A stretch of 34,686 nt of DNA from an uncultured Blautia sp. Lineage in GTDB: Bacteria > Bacillota > Clostridia > Lachnospirales > Lachnospiraceae. Shown piece after piece: positions 30,649-34,686 of this stretch. Position 1 is the stretch's first letter; every line of letters starts with the position of its first letter. The translations under genes and the position numbers were made by a program. Below the pieces are notes generated by a model. The model did no database searches. It worked only from the letters and a program-made list of their open reading frames with translations, and was not told the DNA's origin. The stretch lies in contig NZ_CAKRNY010000039.1 in assembly GCF_934371575.1 (NCBI RefSeq), positions 1 to 34,686 on the forward strand, read 5' to 3'.

Positions 30649-31470
30649 ATGGACGGACACTTGAAATATGGATTGCTTATGGGACTATATTCTTCTGCAT
30701 TACTGGCAATGCCAATTACGGTACTTGCAAACACTGACACGCAGAATGCTACAGCTCTTCCACAGATTGTATCCTGGGATGACGGACATGGATATCTGGA
30801 AAGTGGAGAAATGCTTCGGAATGGCTGGGGCTATGATACCGTCAATCCGGCTGGAAAATATGTGCTCTTTGATGAAGAGGGCGTTATCCTTAGACGCTCG
30901 GAATCCATGGAAGCAGGGTTGGAGGATAATTATACAGGCACCGAACAGGTTCCTGCAGTCATTGCATTTCGGGCACAGGTTTTTGACGGATTTGCCGGTA
31001 CGATAGAGGTTGCTTTAGAAGAACAAAATGGGGTAACCCAAACTGTATTCCTAAATGCGGACAACTTCTATGAGTGGAATCTGTCCACTGGAAGTGGAAC
31101 TTATCGGATTCAGTCTGTAAGTGCAACAGAAGGAGATCTGTCTTTTGTAACAGAGTTTTCGAATATGTATCAGAATCTTCCAGAAGAAGGTCTCCTGGTG
31201 ATGCCGATTATGGTTACGAAGGTTGAGATAGAAAATACCCTTGAGGCAGAGAAATCCCAGAAGAAAGAAGCAAAAGAGGATAACGGGCAGGAAATGAATA
31301 CATCTTTAGAACAGAACCAGGGAAATAAGACATCAGATTTGATAGAGAATCAATGCCAGGAGGAAAATATAGTGGATAAGGTAAAATCAAATAATTTAGC
31401 TGCTCTTTTTGGGGCAGTAATGGCAGGTATAGCCATAATCGGTGGTCTGATCTGGCGCAAAAAGAAGTAA
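30649..31470 (+). CDS. Secreted/membrane-anchored conjugation protein, hypothetical
   Basis: 273 aa from ATG 30649, preceded by GAGAGG at 7 nt; a start ATG at 30634 overlaps the stop of the hydrolase gene. Signal peptide (residues about 5-30, LLMGLYSSALLAMPITVLANT), an extracellular beta-rich domain (about 40-200), a Lys/Glu-rich linker, and a final helix with basic tail (AALFGAVMAGIAIIGGLIWRKKK), the layout of an anchored surface protein. No homolog is recognised; it resembles the CD1107-type position in CTn4-like operons. Its role may be mating-pair contact. Confidence 0.6.
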   Translation: MDGHLKYGLLMGLYSSALLAMPITVLANTDTQNATALPQIVSWDDGHGYLESGEMLRNGWGYDTVNPAGKYVLFDEEGVILRRSESMEAGLEDNYTGTEQVPAVIAFRAQVFDGFAGTIEVALEEQNGVTQTVFLNADNFYEWNLSTGSGTYRIQSVSATEGDLSFVTEFSNMYQNLPEEGLLVMPIMVTKVEIENTLEAEKSQKKEAKEDNGQEMNTSLEQNQGNKTSDLIENQCQEENIVDKVKSNNLAALFGAVMAGIAIIGGLIWRKKK

Positions 31471-31491
31471 CAGGAAAGGAGTTTAATAGAA

Positions 31492-31968
31492 ATGGCACAA
31501 AATGACCATTCAGACGTATATATCATTCCACCTAATTTTGTAAAAGAGGGAACCTTGTTCTCTGGAAGGGCAGAAGCCCGAAACGTAGTAGAAGCGGCAT
31601 TTTTGGCACTTATTGGAATCCGCTTTTTAGTATTCTTAAATCTTGGAATAAAAGGGAAGATTTATGTCGGGATTATCCTGATTCTGCCGCTTGTGATATT
31701 GGCGGTGATCGGTGTCCAGGGCGAAAGTCTTTCCTCTTTTCTTATCCAGCTGTTTTCATATCTTGTAAAACGGCGTGTGTTGACAGAGCCAAGCAGTCAG
31801 TACCGTTTAAAGAGAAACCGCCGTATTCGGAAGCAGCAGAAAAAACGCTGTAGACGGGAACGTAAAAAGAGGAAAAAGGAGGGTGGCAGAGATCGGAAGA
31901 GAAATCGAAGAGCTGAAGAGGAAACTGAAGGAGGCAAAAGAAGCCGAGAAACTAGAAAAAAAGGATAA
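31492..31968 (+). CDS. PrgI-family conjugal transfer protein
   Basis: 158 aa, RBS AAAGGAG 9-10 nt upstream. Two adjacent helices (about 36-57 and 59-76) follow a short N-terminus with the family pattern YIIPPNFVKEGTLFSGRAEARNVVEA. After position about 95 the tail is very basic (YRLKRNRRIRKQQKKRCRRERKKRKK) and overlaps virB4 by 86 nt in another frame. Proteins of this type (PrgI/TcpE-like) are membrane partners of the VirB4 ATPase in Gram-positive systems. Confidence 0.8.
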   Translation: MAQNDHSDVYIIPPNFVKEGTLFSGRAEARNVVEAAFLALIGIRFLVFLNLGIKGKIYVGIILILPLVILAVIGVQGESLSSFLIQLFSYLVKRRVLTEPSSQYRLKRNRRIRKQQKKRCRRERKKRKKEGGRDRKRNRRAEEETEGGKRSRETRKKG

Positions 31969-34686
31969 ACGGCAGCAGGAACGTGAGAAAAAGAAATCTG
32001 CCAGTCTTCAGAAGCGTCAGGATGTGCAGAAAGAAAAGCTTCGGAAAAAAGAAGACAGACTACAGGCACAAAAAGAAAGAAGGGAAGCTGCTGTCCGGTT
32101 CCATGAACAGGAGGCAGAAGAACGCAGTCTTCGGAAAAATCTGGCGGTGCAGGCTGACGAAAAAGCTGGAAAAGAAAAACAGTCTATTCCAGTCAATGAT
32201 ACAGAACCAGTAGAAACAAAAGGCAGGGAAGAGAACGGCAGTGACCTGGATATCCTTCCGGTAACCTGGGTGTCTTCCTATTTGCCAGTCAGCCAGATCA
32301 GAAATGGTGTGATCAAAACAAAAGATGAGAGGTACATTAAGATCATTGAAATTTTACCCATCAATTTTCTATTACGTTCTGCATCTGAAAAAAGAAACAT
32401 TATATATTCTTTTGCGTCCTATTTGAAAATTGCACCGCCCAATTTACAGTTCAAGATTTTATCCAAAAAGGCGGATATCAAGGATTACATAGAGAAGATA
32501 CGAAGAGAAGCAGAACAGGAAACAGATGAACGGTGTCGGACTTTACAGGAAGATTATGCAAAGCTCCTGACACAACTGGGAACCAGGGAAGCCATTACAC
32601 GGCGTTTCTTTCTCATTTTTGAATATCCATTAAGCGGAACCAAATCCGTAAATGAAAGAGATATGTTTTTATACTTGCAATCGGCAGTACAGACAGCGAA
32701 AAAATACCTTGCTATGTGCGGAAACGTAGTTATGGAGCATAAAAATGAAACCCGGTTTTGTGTGGAAGTGTTTTACCAGTTCTTAAACCGGGATACCAGC
32801 TTGAAGGCAACGCTTGATGAGCGCATTGAAAAAGTCCGAAAACATTATATCCTGGAAAATGGGAAAGAAAGTGTGGCAAAAATTCCAGTAACAGAGCTGA
32901 TCGCACCAGATTCTTTAAATTTTAAAAGTTATAAATATGTGATTGTGGATGGCGTGTATCATGCCTACCTCTATATCCCATCTGGCAGATACCGTTCCAG
33001 GGTGCCTGCTGGATGGCTTTCTCTTCTTATCAACGCTGGTGAAGGGATTGATATAGATGTATTTTTCTTTCGCCAGGATAAAAATAAAAGTGTGGAGCGG
33101 ATTGGGCGGCGGATTCGTTTGAACCGCTCCAAAATAAAAGATACCTTTGATTCCAACAGTGATTTTGACAGCTTAAGTGAATCCATTCAGGCAGGTTATT
33201 ACTTGAAACGTGGACTCTCTGGAAGTGAAGAATTTTACTATATGAGTACGCTGGTAACTGTAACAGGACACAGTGCGAGGGAGGTAGAATGGCGCTCAAA
33301 AGAGATGATAAAGCTGTTAAATTCGCAGGATATTGGGGTATCCAGGTGTCTGTTTGGGGAAGAGCAGGGATTTTTGTCCTCTCTTCCCCTGTTATGTCTG
33401 GATAAAAGAATTTATGAAAGATCAAAACGAAATGTATTAACATCAGGAGCTGCAGCCTGCTATCCTTTTACCGCCTATGAGATGTCGGATAAAGACGGTA
33501 TTCTGATGGGGGTAAATAAGGCAAACAGTTCTCTTGTCCTGGTAGATATATTTAATACAGCTGTTTATAAGAATGCCAATATGGTTATATTTGGCACCTC
33601 TGGATCCGGGAAAACCTTTATCATGCAGCTCATGGCACTCCGCATGCGTCGGAAAAATATCCAGGTATTTATCATTGCCCCGGACAAAGGGCATGAATTT
33701 GCCAGGGCATGCAATAATATTGGAGGAACGTTTATCCAGATCTCGCCAGCATCCTCCAACTGTATCAATGTTATGGAGATCAGGCAGTCAGATAAAGTAA
33801 CCAGCGAGCTGTTAGACGGATATGTTTCAGAAAGATCGGAACTTGCCGTGAAGATCCAAAGCCTGCATATCTTTTTCAGTCTTCTGGTGCCAGATATGAC
33901 GCATGAGGAAAAGCAGCTCCTGGATGAAGCTATGGTAATCTGTTATCAGGAAAAAGGAATTACCCATGATAACCAGAGCCTGTTTGATCCGATAAAACCG
34001 GACTGTTATAGAAAAATGCCAATCCTGGGTGATTTACATGAAGTTCTTCTTCGAAAAGAAGAGTGTAAGCGGCTTGCGAATATCTTAAAACGTCTGGTAA
34101 ACGGTTCTGCAGCCAGCTTTAACCAGCAGACCAATGTGAATCTGAATAATAAATATGTGGTGCTGGATATTTCTGAATTATCGGGAGATCTGTTGATTGG
34201 GATGTTTGTGGCTCTGGATTATGTATGGTCACGGACGAAAGAGGACCGAACCAGGGAAAAAGCAATCTTTATTGATGAAGCCTGGAAGCTGTTGTCATCT
34301 AATGAACTTGCAGCTGACTACATCCAGGAAATTTATAAAACCATTCGTGCTTATGGCGGGGCGGCAATCAGTGCCTCGCAGGATCTTGTAGATTATTATG
34401 AGTTAAATGGAGGTAAGATTGGAAGAGGTATTTTAAGCAACGCCAAGACCAAAATCATTTTAAACCTGGAAGTGGCAGAGGCAGAACTGATACAAAAGGA
34501 ACTGGACTTATCAGAAGCAGAAGTTAATTCCATTGTTCACTTTGAAAGAGGTTGTGGACTAATTTCAACAAATAGCAATAACCTGGTTGTAGAGTTTAAA
34601 GCAAGTCAATTAGAAAAAGATTTGATCACAACAGACAGGAAAGATTTGCAGAAATTAAAAGACCGGGTTCAAAAATATGGAGACTT
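31883..34686 (+). CDS. virB4: VirB4-like conjugation ATPase (3' end off the window)
   Basis: At least 934 aa; the frame is open to the window edge with no stop. The frame opens after TAA at 31808-31810, and the only plausible start before the conserved part is GTG 31883, with AAAGGAGG immediately before it (spacing too short for certainty). The N-terminal 100 residues are highly charged, Lys/Glu-rich and coiled-coil-like. The VirB4 core begins near residue 115 (LPVTWVSSYLPVSQIRNGVIKTKD). Walker A FGTSGSGKTF (Lys577), Walker B KAIFIDEAWK (Asp798/Glu799) and AYGGAAISASQDLVDYY are visible. It powers assembly or transfer. It is of the CD1110 family type of CTn4-like elements. Confidence 0.85.
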   Translation, partial: MAEIGREIEELKRKLKEAKEAEKLEKKDKRQQEREKKKSASLQKRQDVQKEKLRKKEDRLQAQKERREAAVRFHEQEAEERSLRKNLAVQADEKAGKEKQSIPVNDTEPVETKGREENGSDLDILPVTWVSSYLPVSQIRNGVIKTKDERYIKIIEILPINFLLRSASEKRNIIYSFASYLKIAPPNLQFKILSKKADIKDYIEKIRREAEQETDERCRTLQEDYAKLLTQLGTREAITRRFFLIFEYPLSGTKSVNERDMFLYLQSAVQTAKKYLAMCGNVVMEHKNETRFCVEVFYQFLNRDTSLKATLDERIEKVRKHYILENGKESVAKIPVTELIAPDSLNFKSYKYVIVDGVYHAYLYIPSGRYRSRVPAGWLSLLINAGEGIDIDVFFFRQDKNKSVERIGRRIRLNRSKIKDTFDSNSDFDSLSESIQAGYYLKRGLSGSEEFYYMSTLVTVTGHSAREVEWRSKEMIKLLNSQDIGVSRCLFGEEQGFLSSLPLLCLDKRIYERSKRNVLTSGAAACYPFTAYEMSDKDGILMGVNKANSSLVLVDIFNTAVYKNANMVIFGTSGSGKTFIMQLMALRMRRKNIQVFIIAPDKGHEFARACNNIGGTFIQISPASSNCINVMEIRQSDKVTSELLDGYVSERSELAVKIQSLHIFFSLLVPDMTHEEKQLLDEAMVICYQEKGITHDNQSLFDPIKPDCYRKMPILGDLHEVLLRKEECKRLANILKRLVNGSAASFNQQTNVNLNNKYVVLDISELSGDLLIGMFVALDYVWSRTKEDRTREKAIFIDEAWKLLSSNELAADYIQEIYKTIRAYGGAAISASQDLVDYYELNGGKIGRGILSNAKTKIILNLEVAEAELIQKELDLSEAEVNSIVHFERGCGLISTNSNNLVVEFKASQLEKDLITTDRKDLQKLKDRVQKYGD

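Larger units (their letters stand above)
18989..34686 (+). mobile_element. Left part of an integrative conjugative element (CTn4-like)
   Basis: From about 18990 the base composition turns AT-rich and gene content becomes that of a conjugative element: partition genes, small regulators, an XRE repressor, VirB2/VirB6/VirB1-like/PrgI/VirB4 proteins. The conjugation genes resemble the CD1107-CD1112 family of the C. difficile CTn4 element. The exact left end is not determined; 19001-19083 holds candidate repeats. Integrase, relaxase and coupling protein are not in the window. Confidence 0.75.

Noticed and set aside
1..34686. CRISPR arrays, tRNA or rRNA genes
   Set aside because: Scanned by eye for regularly spaced repeats, cloverleaf or TTCRA arms; none convincing.

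Overview
The window looks like chromosomal DNA of a low-to-moderate GC anaerobic Firmicute, most likely a Lachnospiraceae member (Blautia/Dorea/Ruminococcus-like). This rests on gene content (DUF362, DUF6077, YtrA-type GntR, CD11xx-type conjugation proteins), strong AGGAGG ribosome sites, TTGACA/TATAAT promoters and a lysine riboswitch in front of an NhaC-family transporter. The species assignment is inference.

Region 1 (1-18988) is housekeeping/accessory chromosome. The left edge is the 3' end of a group II intron (1-75) inserted antisense into a leftward PQQ-like/beta-propeller membrane protein gene, which is thereby truncated. Next come a RmlD-like reductase with a dicarboxylate/amino acid:cation symporter, a 173-nt near-perfect hairpin repeat, and a self-regulated YtrA-GntR/ABC exporter operon with a perfect palindromic operator inside its promoter. 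A DUF362 protein and a leftward cytidylate-kinase-like protein follow. A molybdenum hydroxylase operon (FAD, 2Fe-2S and Mo subunits) runs by ATGA overlaps into two membrane proteins. A lysine riboswitch plus terminator precedes the NhaC-family transporter. An RluF-like pseudouridine synthase with a leaderless-type promoter overlaps ligA, and a MetA of the acetyl-CoA-using type closes the region.

Region 2 (about 18990-34686, running off the right edge) is visibly more AT-rich and is the left part of an integrative conjugative element related to the C. difficile CTn4 (CD1107-CD1112) type. It begins with repeats that may be recombinase arm sites. A regulatory/maintenance module follows: a small membrane protein, an ArpU-like regulator, a ParM/ParR partition pair, a zinc-ribbon membrane protein, a split sigma factor (region-4-like and region-2-like proteins on separate ORFs), a PP-loop PAPS-reductase-like enzyme, and an XRE repressor with paired operators. 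The conjugation module follows: a VirB2-like pilin, VirB6/TrbL with a huge acidic tail, a VirB1-like SLT plus C39 cell-wall hydrolase, a surface-anchored protein, PrgI and VirB4 (incomplete).

The most unusual signals are two separate promoter/structured RNA/terminator cassettes (23001-23183 and 25541-25663), each placed just before a gene of the element. They look like attenuated or antiterminated leaders, or free small RNAs. Together with the split sigma factor they suggest a dedicated transcription programme for the element. No relaxase, integrase or coupling protein is visible; these would lie beyond the right edge.
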